In this document: positions 1 to 12,137 of the stretch, one piece after another | Position numbering within the stretch: the stretch's first letter is position 1 | How the letters are laid out: each line of letters starts with the position of its first letter | Assembly (NCBI GenBank): GCA_016617855.1 | Contig: JAECUM010001850.1 | Span: 1 to 64,000 of the forward strand | Direction: 5' to 3' | DNA length: 64,000 nucleotides | Origin: Megalonaias nervosa | Lineage: Eukaryota; Mollusca; Bivalvia; Unionida; Unionidae | Position numbers and translations under genes: made by a program | Notes under the pieces: model-generated | Seen by the model: the letters and a program-made list of their open reading frames with translations, nothing else | Told to the model about the DNA's origin: nothing | Database searches by the model: none

Positions 1-3000
1 ATACAGTTATTAATCTGGTGCCAATTTTCTCTCATTTTGATACAGTTATCAGTCTGATGCCAATTTTCTGTCATTTAGATACAGTTATCAATCTGATGAC
101 AATTTTCTTGCATTTAGATACAGTTATCAGTTTGTTGCCAATTTCCTGTCATTTAGTTACAGTTATTAATCTGGTGCCAATTTTCTCTCATTTAGATACA
201 GTTATTAATCTGGTGCCAAGTTTCTGTCATTTTGTTACAGGTATCAGTCTCATGCCAATTTTCTGTCATTTACATACAGTTATCAGTCTGCTGCCAATTT
301 TCACTCATTTATATACAGTTATTAACCTGGTGCCAATTTTCTGTCCTTTTGATACAGTTATCAGTCTGATGCCAATTTTCTGTCATTTAGATACAGTATT
401 CAATCTGATGCCAATTTTCTGTCATTTAGTTACAGTTATTAATCTGGTGCCAATTGTCTCTCATTTAGATACAGTTATCAGTCTGTTGATAATTTTCTGT
501 CATTTAGATACAGTTATCAGTCTGTTGCCAATTTTCTGTCATTTAGATACAGTTATCAGTCTGCTGACAATTTTCTGTCATTTCGATACCGTCATCAGTC
601 TGTTGCCAATTTTCTTTCATTTAGATACAGTTATAAGTCTGATGCCAATTTTCTGTCAATTAGATACAGTTATCAGTCTGGTGCCAATTTTCTGTCATTT
701 AGATACAGTTATCAGTCTGGTGCCAATTTTCTCTCATTTAGATACAGTTATAAATCTGGTGCCAATTTTCTTTCATTTCGATACAGTTATCAATCTGATG
801 CAAATCTTCTGTCATTTTGATACAGTTAAAAATCTGATGCCAATTTTCTGTCATTTAGTTACAGTTATTAATCTGGTGCCAATTTCTCTCATGTAGATAC
901 AGTTATCAGTCTGTTGCCAGGTTTCTGTCATTTAGATACAGTTATCAATCTGATGCTAATATTCCGTCATTTAGATACAGTTATCAGTATGTTGCCAATT
1001 TTCGGTCATTTAGATACAGTTATCAGTCTGATGCCAATTTTCTGTCATTTAGATAGAGTTATCAGTCTGATCACAATTTTCTGTCACTTAGATACAGTTA
1101 TTAATCTGGTGCCAATTTTCTGTGACTTAGATACAGTTATTAATTTGGTGCCAATTTTCTGTCATTTAGACACAGATATCAATCTGATGCCAATTTTCTG
1201 TCATTTACATACAGTTATCAGTCTGGTGCCAATTTTCTCTCATTTTGATACAGTTATCAGTCTGATGCCAATTTTCTGTCAATTAGATACAGTTATCAGT
1301 CCGGTGCCAATTTTCTCTCATTTAGATACAGTTATAAGTCTGGTGCCAATTTTCTTTCATTTCGATACAGTTATGAATCTCATGCAAATTTTCTGTCACT
1401 TAGATACAGTTATTATTCTAGTGCCAATTTCTCTCATTTAGATACAGTTATCAGTCTGTTGCCAATTTTCTGTCATTTAGATACAGTTATTAATCTGGTG
1501 CCAATTTTCTGTCATTTTGATACAGTTATCAGTCTGATGAAATTTTCTGTCATTTTCATACAGTTATCAGTCTAATGCCAATTTTCTGTCATTTACATAC
1601 AGTTATCAATCTGATGCCAATTTTCTGCCATTTAGTTACAGTTATTAATCTGGTGCCAATTTTCTCTCATTTTGATACAGTTATCAGTCTGATGCCAATT
1701 TTCTGCCATTTAGATACAGTTATCAGTCTGATGCCAATTTTCTGTCATTTGAATACAGTTATCAGTCTGGTGCCAGTTTTCTTTCATTTAGATAGAGTTA
1801 TCAATCTGATGCCAATTTTCTTTCATTTAGATACAGTTATCAGTTTGCTGCCTATTTCCTGTCATTTAGTTACAGTTATTAATCTGGTGCCAATTGTCTC
1901 TCATTTAGATACAGTTATCAGACTGTTGCCAATTTTCTGTCATTTAGATACAGTTATTAATCTCATGCCAATTATCTGTCATTTAGATACAGTTATCAGT
2001 CTCTTGCCAATTTTCTGTCATTTACATACAGTTATCAGGCTGATGCCAATTTTCTGTCATTTAGATACAGTTATCAGTCTGATGCCAATTTTCTGTCATT
2101 TAGATACAGTTATCAATCTGACGCCAATTCTATGTCATTTAGATACAGTTATCAGGCTGATGCCAATTTTCTGTCATTTACATACAGTTATCAGTCTGAT
2201 GCCAATTTTCTGTCATTTAGATACAGTTATCAATCTGATGCCAATTTTCTGTCATTCAGATACAGTTATCAGTCTGTTGCCAGTTTTCCGTCATTTAGAT
2301 ACAGTTATTAATCTGGTGCCAATTTTCTGTGATTTAGATACAGTTATTGATCTGGTGCCAATTTTCTCTCATGTAGATACAGTTATCAGTCTGATGCCAA
2401 TTTTCTGTCATTTACATACAGTTATCAATCTGGTGCCAAATTTCTGTCATTTAGATACAGTTATTAATCTGGTGCCAATTTTCTGTCATTTACATACAGT
2501 TATCAGTCTGATGCCAATTTTCTGTCATTTAGATACAGTTATCAGTCTGATGCCAATTTTCTGTCATTTAGATACAGTTATTAATCTGGTGCCAATTTTC
2601 TGTGATTTAGATACAGTTATTGATCTGGTGCCAATTTTCTGTCATTTAGATACAGTTATCAGTCTGATTCCAATTTTCTGTCATTTAAATACAGTTATCA
2701 GTCTGGTGCCAATTTTCTTTCATTTAGATAGAGTTATCAATCTGATGCCAATTTTCTTTCATTTAGATACAGTTATCAGTTTGTTGCCAATTTTCTGTCA
2801 TTCAGATCCAGTTATCAGTCTGGTGCCAATTTTCTTTCATTTAGATAGTTATAAGTCTCATGCCAATTTTCTTTCATTTAGATACAGTTATCAGTCTGTT
2901 GCCAATTTTCTGTCATTTAGATATAGTTATCAATCTGATGCCAATTTTCTGTCATTTAGATGCAGTTATTAATATGGTGCCAATTTTCTGTCATAATGAT

Positions 3001-3728
3001 ACAGTTATCAGTCTGATGCCAATTTTCTGTCATTTAGATACAGTTATCAGTCTGTTGCCAATTTTCGGTCATTTAGATACCGTTATCAGTCTGATGCCAA
3101 TTTTCTTTCATTTAGATACCGTCATCAGTCTGTTGCCAATTTTCTGTCATTTAGATACAGTTATCAGTCTGTTGGCAATTTTCTTTCATTTCGATAGAGT
3201 TATAAGTCTCATGCCAATTTTCCTTCATTTAGATACAGTTATCAGTCTGTTGCCAATTTTCTGTCAATTAGATGCAGTTATCAATCTGATGCAAATTTTC
3301 TGTCATTTAGATACAGTTATTAATCTGGTGCCAATTTTCTCTCATTTTGATACAGTTATCAGTCTGATGCCAATTTTCTGTCATTTGGATACAGTTATCA
3401 GTCTGTTGCCTATTTTCTTTCATTTAGAAACCGTCACCAGTCTGTTGCCAATTTTCTGTCATTTAGATACCGTTATAAGTCTTATGCCAATTTTCTGTCA
3501 ATTAGATAGAGTTATCAGTCTGGTGCCAATTTTCTGTCATTTAGATACAGTTATCAATCTGATGCAAATTTTCTGTCATTTAGATAACAGTTTTCAATCT
3601 GATGCCAATTTTCTGTCATTTAGTTACAGTTATTAATCTGGTGCCAATTGTCTCTCATTTAGATACAGTTATCAGTCTGTTGCCAATTTTCTGTCATTCA
3701 GATACAGTTATCAATCTGGTGACAACTT
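1..3728 (+). repeat. 39-bp minisatellite array (about 95 units)
   Basis: The unit reads roughly CCAATTTTCTGTCATTTAG then ATACAGTTATCAGTCTGATG, and is repeated head to tail from the window edge to about 3,728. Units differ at a few fixed positions (TTAGAT, TTTGAT, TTCGAT, TTACAT or TTAGTT; ATCAGTCTGATG or ATTAATCTGGTG). Because 39 is a multiple of three, two of the three forward frames stay open over most of the array and spell 13-residue repeats, for example MPIFCHLDTVISL. Rare one- or two-base deletions (near 890, 1,430, 1,535, 2,850 and 3,585) shift the frame. No start context, signal or flanking exon marks it as a gene. The left end lies outside the window. Confidence 0.97.
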
Positions 3729-3948
3729 TTTTTAGGAAGGAGGATGTAGACCTTCTTATCATTTGTAATTCGTGTTCAGTACTTACCACGGCTGTTCTTG
3801 ACATTTAATTTGCAAAGAGCATAATCGAGGAAGGCTGATAAGACTAAAAGCTGTGACTTTCCACATACACTAGTCTTACGAATATTGGAGGGATATTTAC
3901 GTAAGACTTAACTCTCTGAGTTTTACCCTCTCAGCTTATAACTCTGTA

Positions 3949-3994
3949 ATGTGTGTGTGTGTGTGTGTGTGCGTGTGTGTGTGTGTGTGTGTGT
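3949..3994. repeat. (GT)n microsatellite
   Basis: About 23 GT dinucleotides with one GC interruption. The rest of 3,730-4,490 shows no gene. It contains a B-box-like GGTTCGAATCT at about 4,085 without a full tRNA fold. Confidence 0.95.
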
Positions 3995-4494
3995 AGGCGT
4001 AACTCTTTGTTCTCTGAGTCTTTCTCTTTCAGCACATAACTCTGTGTGCAGGCAAGGCGATGGGTGCCGTTACCCGCGGACCTGGGTTCGAATCTCCGTA
4101 GAGTACGAATTAAAAAATTTTAACATGTATGATAATATTATTTGCATAAAAATATTAATTATGCCTACTATTATCAAGCATTCTCACATAGAATCCAGGG
4201 ATAGCACTTTCCGTTCTGTCTGGTGTATATTTATAATTCTCTATAATTAATCCTATATACCTTGATTTCTTTCATAGGGATCCAGAATGACTGTAAGTAG
4301 ATGAGAATTAATTACTATGTCGCCATGCGAGAGTGTCTGCACACGAGTGCATATCACACCGACTAAGCAGCATTATTTTTTGGCAATGTGTGCTTAGTCG
4401 TGATGGAATATGGGTATATTTATCATTCATTCCAATGCCAATTTCCTTGGAAAGGGAGATATAGTATTAATCTTTCTTTTATTTTTGGATCTGT

Positions 4495-4585
4495 GTATGG
4501 TACTGTGTACGGTGCTGTTTACGATACTGTGTACAGTACATTGTAGGGTGCTGTGCACGATGTTGTGTACGGTAATGAGAGCAAC
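4495..4585. repeat. Degenerate short repeat (TGTGTACGGTRCTG)
   Basis: Imperfect copies of a motif like TGTGTACGGTACTGT follow one another about five times. No coding signal was seen. Confidence 0.6.
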
Positions 4586-4689
4586 TGTTCTTGATAAATA
4601 AAATATAACGAGTATAAATGATGAAAACTGATAAAACATACATATTTAACACCTACTAGTGTTAAGAATATCTGTGGAAAATACGTGCA

Positions 4690-5060
4690 GTGCCAGTATG
4701 TGCTCTAGGAGTCTATGTCCTACATGGCATAATGTCCGTATATAACTGTGTAGTCAGTCAGTGTTCCCAGAGTCTCTGTCCTACATGGCATAATGCCCGT
4801 ATATAACCGTGGAGTCAGTCTGTGTTCTCAGTCTCCGTCCTACATGACATAATGCCCGTATATAACTGTGTAGAGTCAGTCTGTGTTCTCAAAGTATCAC
4901 TTCCCACATGAGATAATACCTGTATATAACTGAGTAAATTCAGTCTGGGAACTTGGAATATCTGTCCAACCAAAGACAATACATTGCGTGTAACCTGTGT
5001 AAAATCAGTCTATACTCTTGAATATCTCTCCTACATGAGAAAATGTCTCTATTTAACTAT
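4690..5060. repeat. About 65-bp minisatellite, five or six units
   Basis: Units contain TCCTACATGGCATAATG, CCCGTATATAACTGTGTAG and AGTCAGTCTGTGTTCTC. The copies decay toward the right end, where only parts of the unit are readable. Confidence 0.85.
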
Positions 5061-5108
5061 GTAATGTTTATAGTATAGGTACTTATATATCATCTGTCCA
5101 TTTCACCT

Positions 5109-5357
5109 GGGCCCGGGTGGCCAAGCGGTCTAAAGCGCTTTCCTTTATCGATCACTGCCATCTCACATCTGTCCGCATGTGTCGTAGTCTCGGGCTCTGC
5201 CAATGTAAATATTTGAGGACGTTCGCCAGAAGCTTCGTTTGGGTCAGTGGTTCTTACCGGTTTTTATTTCCGGATTCTTCCTCCACCAGTTATACTGCCC
5301 GTCACATATAGTAGCCTATCGAGTGCTGAAAAAATTTGCAACAACCACAACAACAAT
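5109..5357 (+). repeat. SINE with tRNA-like head, MetaSINE-type body
   Basis: The head GGGTGGCCAAGCGGTCTAAA matches the A-box region of a class II (Leu/Ser-type) tRNA. The body contains GGTTCTTACCGG, TTCTTCCTCCACCAG and TACTGCCCGTC, followed by GTGCTGAAAAA and a CAA-rich tail. The same arrangement recurs at 41,024-41,272 in a better preserved copy. The body resembles the 3' domain of MetaSINEs described from bivalves and other animals; that link is from memory and was not searched. Confidence 0.8.
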
Positions 5358-5632
5358 ATCACCTGATTTTTTAATGTGACTGATGAGGTATTTTTTGTTT
5401 AGTTACCTTGTTTTCTTATTTTCAACGTCTCTCGTCCATTATAAAGACGAGCACTCAACTAGTCACAAAATTACATCTGAGAATGGACCACTCTATAATG
5501 TCACTATTTGGTTAATTGGTCTTATTTTTATAAATTTCAGCTCAGGCCCCAACATCTACAAGATTCCCGTCCATCTTATTCCACGCTAAAATACCGTCTG
5601 GAGATAAAACGTTATCCGCAACCGAACATTGT

Positions 5633-5638
<6 letters not shown>

Positions 5639-5730
<92 letters not shown>

Positions 5731-5731
5731 A
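5639..5731. repeat. (CT)n followed by (CA)n
   Basis: About 68 bp of CT repeats pass directly into about 25 bp of CA repeats. It lies about 130 bp outside the left end of the Polinton. Confidence 0.97.
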
Positions 5732-5857
5732 GAGGTATCAAGTGTGATTTGCGTGATTGTTAGAGTAAGAATTCAGATTTCATGAATGTAATGCGCCATT
5801 TGATTGGTTGAATATTACAATTTCTGACAATAAAGTCCACGAAATATCATCGGAATC

Positions 5858-5863
5858 AATGGC
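5858..5863. repeat. Target-site duplication AATGGC (left)
   Basis: The six bases directly outside the left terminal repeat are AATGGC. The same six follow the right terminal repeat at 27,927-27,932. A 6-bp duplication is the length known for Polintons. Confidence 0.9.
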
Positions 5864-6111
5864 AGTAGTGAATGGAGCCACTTTAGCGACAACTGGAATT
5901 AGCATTACAAGACCACCCCCACACCGGCCACTTTGGCGACACAATTTATAGCGACAATGGGAATTAACATTACAAGACCCCCCTGGGCCACTATAGCGAC
6001 AAAATTGACCCTGGACCACTATAGCGACAAGACAAAAGGTTGAGTTTTGTTTAGGCAAGAGAATATATATCTTCTCGAGGCATATGAGTGGCCCTGAAAA
6101 GGGCCTTTGGG
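5864..6111. repeat. Polinton left terminal inverted repeat
   Basis: It is inverted with respect to 27,421-27,926. Matching blocks run from AGTAGTGAATGG through repeated GCGACAA cores (5,886, 5,936, 5,951, 5,996 and 6,024), then CAAAAGGTTGAGTTTTGT, then the histone-type stem-loop at 6,090-6,105. The right copy has about 250 extra bases between the stem-loop block and the CAAAAGGTT block. Confidence 0.92.
6090..6105 (-). terminator. Histone-type mRNA 3' stem-loop, left TIR
   Basis: On the minus strand the sequence is CCAAA-GGCCCTTTTCAGGGCC-ACTCA. This gives a 6-bp stem with a UUUC loop, A-rich 5' flank and AC-rich 3' flank, as in replication-dependent histone mRNAs. About 15 nt further on is the purine-rich stretch CTCGAGAAGAT, placed where the histone downstream element that binds U7 snRNA would be. 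It lies downstream of the leftmost leftward reading frame. In animals this signal recruits SLBP and the U7 snRNP and gives a non-polyadenylated end. Function here is inferred. Confidence 0.85.
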
Positions 6112-6119
6112 TTCTTCTT

Positions 6120-6708
6120 CTATTTTCTCCAGTTCTTCCTCCATCTCTTCGCTTTCTCTATGATTCCCTTCTTCGCCTTTTCATGGTCTGGTATCCATGG
6201 ATCTAAACTTTTCCTGTACCTTCATCCAGTTTTCGTTCTGTCTGTCAAAGTCCTCTTTTTTCTTTCTGTTTTCTTTGTCCTTTCTCACCTTAGCCCAGAT
6301 ATCTTTTACCTTCTTCACTCCTCTTCCAGTACCTTTCTCATTATTTCTTCTGCTTTCTTTAATTGCTCTAATCCCCACTTCACAAAAGACCACTCTGTGA
6401 AATTCAATATTTCTTCTAAAAAGTACATCACTTTGATCACATCATCAAGGGCCTGCTTCAATGTTCCCACTCTAACATACTTAGGCTGAATGAAGCCTCT
6501 TAACTTTTCCACTTCCTCCTCTATCATGCCTTTCACCAGATCCATGGCTACTTTCAGACTGGTCACTTGACTCGTCACAAAGTCTTTGGTAACTGGATAC
6601 CTCCATTCATCTTCAAGCCTTTCTACCACATAGGCTGCATCCATCATCCAGTACCAACTGTTTTTAATTCGTTGAACAAATTCATTTTCAAAGGTGTTGA
6701 CTAGTCAA
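6120..6708 (-). pseudogene. Coiled-coil-like protein at left end of Polinton
   Basis: The longest frame, 6,315-6,647, has 110 residues and is open further upstream until the LINE junction near 6,700, so its N-terminus has been lost to the insertion. It is rich in Lys, Glu and hydrophobic heptads (for example LKQALDDVIKVMYFLEEIL) and is probably helical. Past the stop at 6,315 a second frame continues with a similar Lys/Glu-rich composition to 6,181, and a third ends with a stop at 6,120, only 15 nt before the histone-type stem-loop. This suggests one gene broken by two frameshifts. I do not recognise the family. Confidence 0.55.
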
Positions 6709-8132
6709 CGCTGGGTAGCCAGACTGACTGACTGACTATTTGAATTATAGTGGCTTGTGCACATGTTGTGCATGTGCCACTGTTTAATGCCTGCAATGCA
6801 GGCTAAATACTCCTGAAAGAGGGAATCAGAGCCACCTCCCCCAGGCTTTAATGCACTCAATGAATGCTGTTAAATAAGCCGTCAGGCAGTGGAACTGTGT
6901 GTTCCATGCTACCTGAATGTTAGGCTTGTCATGAGTGGGAGTAGACCCATCACGCACTCATGTTTCAGCAGCGTTATACTCAGTGAGTGGGATTTGGTGC
7001 ACACACTCATATTTGATAAGGTAAATTTATGCGTGCAATGCACGCTGTTAAATCGAATGTCCGGTAGAGGCAAAGGAGGATCAGGCCAGCAGGGAGGCGC
7101 GAGTCCACATGAAAGTGCCCGTTGTCTCCAGGGTTGTTGGTCCGAAAATGTGCCTTGCACGAATTTTGAAAAGTTAAGGAATTTACTGACAAAAGAGTTG
7201 ATTCAATTGATTTGGAAATACTCTGTGCTGTTTTAGGAAAGAGATACCCTCGACGACAGCCATTAGTAAGTTATTTTTTGTGTTTGTCACATTGTGTGAC
7301 TGGCCCTGATGGTCCTGGGCTTAGACCACCTTATGTGTGCTAATTTGGGGTCCTAGGTAACATACTTGTTTTTAGGGGGGCGTATCGGTCTTGGATTGGC
7401 TATGTGTCCTTTGGGACCGTATACGTAAAGTATTTATTTGCCACCTTGTGTGGCGGGGCCTGATGGTCATTGGGATTTGACCACCTTATATGATTCTGTT
7501 TGAGGTCATAACATAGTTCATATGGTTGGTTTACGTTGCCACTTGCGTGGCGGGTCCTGATGGTCCTGGTGTTTGGACCACCTTATAATGCCTGAGTTTA
7601 GGGACATTGTCATGGAATGGCTGTCATCAGTGGTATTTAGGTTTAGGTGTCAGAAGGTGTTAGTTAAGTAGGGAGAAGTGTTAGTGTGGGTTTAGAAATT
7701 AGGGAAGACGTGTGTTATAGTGGTTATTAATGAAGAAGGAAATATATGTATATATTTTTTTTAAAGGAGTGGACGAGAGAGTATTATTATTGTAGTGGTG
7801 GTGGTGGTTCCGTTTATCTGCAGGTGTTTTTTGCTTGGCTGTCATATTCTATAATGTGATGTTTCTGTTTGTTTTTGTGATTGGCCATAGGTTTGATCAC
7901 TACTTTGCTTGTTTTTATTATGCACGATTGTCTCTGCTTAATAATCAGGTCCCCATCGACTTATCAGAGACTCGCGCATATTAGTGTTATTTTGATTTGG
8001 GTCCTAGTTATATATTTTGTTTTTGATATTAGACTGTACTGGTGCCTCCGCTGAATAATCAGGTCCCCATTGACATATCAGAGACACCCATGCAGTATTT
8101 GATTATCATTTGTGGGTTTTTTATTTTTAATT
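6707..8132 (-). other. LINE 3' UTR with internal repeats
   Basis: It contains three spaced copies of a block with TGGCGGG(T/G)CCTGATGGTC followed by GACCACCTTAT (about 7,285, 7,440 and 7,540). Two copies of AATAATCAGGTCCCCAT, each followed by TATCAGAGAC, lie at about 7,940 and 8,050. A segment near 6,930 (TGAGTGGGAGTAGACCCATC) recurs with few changes in the 5' region near 14,258. A plus-strand frame at 7,059 begins MSGRGKGG, treated under findings. A 14-bp palindrome GTTGACTAGTCAAC sits at the probable junction, 6,696-6,709. Confidence 0.6.
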
Positions 8133-11100
8133 TTATATTTTACCCCAAAGTCCTGATTCCCTTAAGAATGTTATGATGTTTTGATATGTTAGTTTAATAT
8201 TGTGGTTGTTTTTCCCTATAAATCCCGGGTAAGTTGTTGGGGATCCAATTTCTTGTTGGGCTTTTTGTAGTTTGTCTCTAGCCTGTTGATACTGTGAGCA
8301 GTTATTAAAGATATGTTGGAGATCCTCTATGGTTCGGCAGTGGTAGCAGTTAATGGTAGAGGGTTTCGGTCCTAAGTGTTTTCCAAAACTGCTTGCAAGT
8401 TTTGTCTTGCCTGTTAATATTCTGTTGATAATTTTTTGGTCCGAGCTGTTGATGTTTGGTGGTCGTATGGACCTGTTAACTTCATTGAGAGTGGTGTGGA
8501 GTTTCCTGCCTTTGTGTGTAGTATTCCATGCTTCCTGCCATTTTTGGGTTATTTAGTTTTCAGCAATATTTAGGATTTCGGTGGTGCTATATTTGAGTGT
8601 GGCTGGGATTGGATCTCTTAATTTGTTTTTTGCGACTCTGTCAGCTTGTTCACTGCCGAGGATTCCTATGTGTGACGGCATCCACATGAATTCTACAATT
8701 TGTTTCCTTGTGGATAGTTCTTTAAGTAGGTGATTTGCCTCGGCAAGGAAGTTTTCTCTTGTATTAGTGTGATTAGTTTGTATTAATGCTATTACGCTAA
8801 GTGAGTCGCTTATGATTACTGATTTTGGGGTGTTATTTTCTTTGATCCATTTTAATGACTCGATGATAGCCCAGAATTCCGTTGTATATATTGAGCAGTG
8901 GTCTGGTAATCTGGTTCCCATTTGAATGTTGTACTCTGCGATAACCACTGCTACTGCTGTTCTGGGTGGGTCAGGTGTTTTGGAGCCATCAGTATATATT
9001 TTTACGAAACTAAAATAGGTGTCATGTATATCCGTTGCAATAATGGTTTTTAGTTTAAGCTCTTGTTCCAATTTATTTCCATATTCTGTGGCTTTGGTGT
9101 TAATCCTTGGTCTAGAGTTAATCCAAGGGGCTTTATCAGGGGGTTTAGTGTATTCCTCCTACTGATCCAAAATTGACAAATTTTTTCTTACTTCAAGAAT
9201 TTGTAGTGTTTGGAACGAGATTGCGGCTAAAAGTTTTATTGCATTTGCTAATGGCCTTCTTAGTTTGATGCGTGTTTGGATGGCTGGATAACCGAACTGA
9301 GTATCTGAGTAGCATTTCCTGTCTTCTCAAGTTTAGCGGGAGTTCTCCAGTAAGTACATGCAGTTCTTCCAGTGATGTTGATGGTAGGGTGCCGGTGCGG
9401 ACCAGCAGTGCTTTCCTTTGGATAGCATCCAGTTTTTTCAGGTGCTTTTGTTTAGCTGAGTTATATACTTGACAACCATGGTCTAGTTTCGATCTAATCA
9501 GTGCTCTACAGATAGTTATCAAGGTTTCCTGGTGGTGCCTGTAAGGTTTCCTGGTGGTGCCTGTAAGGTTTCTTAGTAGGTTAAGATCTTTATTGCAATT
9601 TTTTATTAAGTGATCAATATGATGTTTCCACTCGAGATGTTCGTCGAGGTACATGCTTAGGAATTCTACTACTTTTATATATTTGATTATTTGATTTTGG
9701 ATATATAACTTGGGGTGGATAAGTTGCCTGTTTATTTTTAGTGTAAAGATTATTGCCACTGTTTTCTCGTGTGATATTTTAAACCCCCATTTATCAGCCC
9801 ATCTCCCTATATTGTCTAGGCTTTGCTGGATTTCTGAGATAACTTGATTGCAAGCGTGGTTTCCAGCTCTCCAAATTCCGCTATCATCAGCAAATTGAGA
9901 TATATTTACTTTTGCTGATGCGAGGTTGCGATCCAGGTCATTAATCATTAGATTGAATAGAGTGGGGCTGAGTATGCTCCCTTGTGGAGTTCCATTTTCT
10001 AAGGAGTACTCATCTGAGAGTGTATTCCCCACTCTGGTTAAGATTTCCGCCCTGTGAGAATGTTCTCATTCCAGTTGAACATGCGTCCAGTGATTCCGAA
10101 GTGATTTAGTTTTGCAATCAGTCCTTGTGTCCAGACCAGGTCAAAGGCCTTTTCAAGGTCAAGGAAAACAGCTATAAGGTTTCTATCTGATTTCCTTTTT
10201 GAGTTGAATACAAGTTTTATGTCAGATTAGAGTCTCAGTAATTGGTCAGTGGTGGACCGCTTTTTGCGAAAGCCACATTGGTTTTCCGATAATAGGTTGT
10301 TGCTTTCTAAGTGATGTTTCAATCGGTTGGCTAGGATGGTTTCCATTATTTTGCATATGTTATTGGTGAGGGAGATGGGTCTATATGAACTTATTTCGTT
10401 AGGGTCTTTCCCGTTTTTAGGGGTAGGTATGACAATGTCATGTTTCCAGCTATCAGGTAGTTGGCCGCTATTCCATATGTTATCTAGTAATTTAATGATA
10501 GTTGTTGTGATGTTGTTTGGAAGGTTTTTATATATAACATAGCCAATGTTATCTTTTCAAGGGGATGTTTCCTTTTTGGACCCTAATGCTAATTCCCATT
10601 CGTGTAGAGTAATGTCGCTGTTTAAGTCAGATTCCTTAGTTCCTAGGTCTTTAAAGAGATGTTTAAGAGAGCTTTCTAAATTTTTTCGATGTTCCTGGAA
10701 ATTTTGGGTATGATTTTTATTGCTACTCATGTCAGAAGTGACTGGCTAGCAAATTAGCTTTTTCCTGATTGTTATTGGCACCTCTTACTTTAGGGGTGAT
10801 GTTAATTGTTTTTCTCCGGATTAATTTAATTTTATCCCACACTTGTTTAGAATTAGTTTTTATATTTAATTGGGAACAAAAGTGTTGCCAGGATTTTTCT
10901 TTGGCTTGTTTAATGACTTGCTTAAGGTTTTTATCCCTGTCTTTATACTCTTGAAAGTCTAATGAGTTTTTGGAATGCTTGAATTTGTTAAGTGCCCTTT
11001 TCTTTTCCCTGTGTGCTTTATTGCATTCATCATTCCACCATTTGGTTTGGGACTTTTTGCTCTTTGGGATATTTAGCTTGGCTGCCTTTTGTATGGTGTT

Positions 11101-12100
11101 GATGATGTTTTCGTTGAATATATTGATGTTAATATGTTCTAATTCCCTAGTGCTTACTTTGGCTAGTGTAGATTTGAAATTTTTCCAATCGGCTTTATCG
11201 TATCTCCATTTTCGTGGGTTCTCAATGGGATTATATTGAACTGACAATTGTAGGGAGGTGATGATGGGGAATATACTTTCCTGGTCCATCCACCAGTTAG
11301 TTATCTGCGCTAGTTTGGGTGTACAAGTGGTTAGGTCGATTGCTGTTAGAGCGCCATCCTCAGGATCCAAGCTAGGTTTAGATCAGTCATTGAGGGTGAC
11401 CAGGTTGGATTCAGCAGCCCATGCTTCTACCAACCTGCCTCTATTGTCCGTTCTATCTCCTCCCCATAGTTTCATTGTGTGCATTGAAATCCCCACAGAC
11501 TATGAGATTTTCAGTTGGAGGCTGGGAGAATAGTCGGTAGGTGTTTAAGTTGATTGGGTTGACACTGCCTGGATCGTATATGTTGAAGATTTTAATAGTT
11601 GACTAGGACCACCAGCATTTCGAATGTTTCACTGACGTCTATTGAAGTTGGAACTGTAATCGTCTCAGTATTGGGTAGTGAATTAATAATAAAAATTGCT
11701 AGCCCTCCTCCTTTTTTCCCATTAGCTCGATGTTTAAAAATGCCTGGTGCGTATCCTGGAATTTTCGGTAGATTCTTGTTATTATCTGAGAGGTGGGTTT
11801 CTTGTAGGCCGATTATGTCTGGTTTTTGTACTACTGAGCTGAGTTTGTGTTTTAGTTCAGGGAGATTGATGATTAATCCACGACAGTTCTATTGCCAAAT
11901 GATTAAGTCTTTTCTAGTTGTATTATCCATAGTTGGTGTGGTATTTAATAATTTGTTTGTCATATGGTGTTTTTTAAGGCTTTGCTTTAGTTGGTTAATT
12001 AGGTTTTCTATCGTCGGTGGGTTTTCGATGTTGATTGTGGTGATTGCCTTAAGTACTTCATTAGGTATGTTCCATGTGATTGTTTTTTGATTGGCGTTAT
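8133..12100 (-). pseudogene. LINE ORF2: endonuclease, reverse transcriptase, RNase H
   Basis: In coding order: an AP-like endonuclease from about 12,000 to 11,400 with the motifs PDIIGLQETHL and KKGGGLAIFI; a linker with WWNDECN at about 11,030; reverse transcriptase from about 10,700 to 9,190 with the catalytic motif FADD followed by SGI near 9,885; RNase H at 9,071-8,553 with YTDGS, a TTEFWAI helix and SDSLS, the acidic residues of the fold; and a C-terminal region ending at a stop at 8,133. It nicks target DNA and copies the LINE RNA. The frame is broken at several places, and a 22-bp tandem duplication near 9,523-9,566 adds residues inside RT. Confidence 0.88.
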
Positions 12101-12137
12101 TTTGTGTGTTGGTTGCCTTTAGAGTTTCCTTATTTAG

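Noticed and set aside
1..3728. CRISPR-like array
   Set aside because: Units are contiguous without spacers, and the genome is eukaryotic.
4047..4120. tRNA gene around GGTTCGAATCT
   Set aside because: Only a B-box-like sequence; no paired acceptor stem or A box could be drawn.
5542..5730. Arg/Glu repeat protein
   Set aside because: Translation of the (CT)n/(CA)n microsatellite.
7059..7266. Genuine histone H4 gene
   Set aside because: Only the first eight residues match; the histone fold region is absent.
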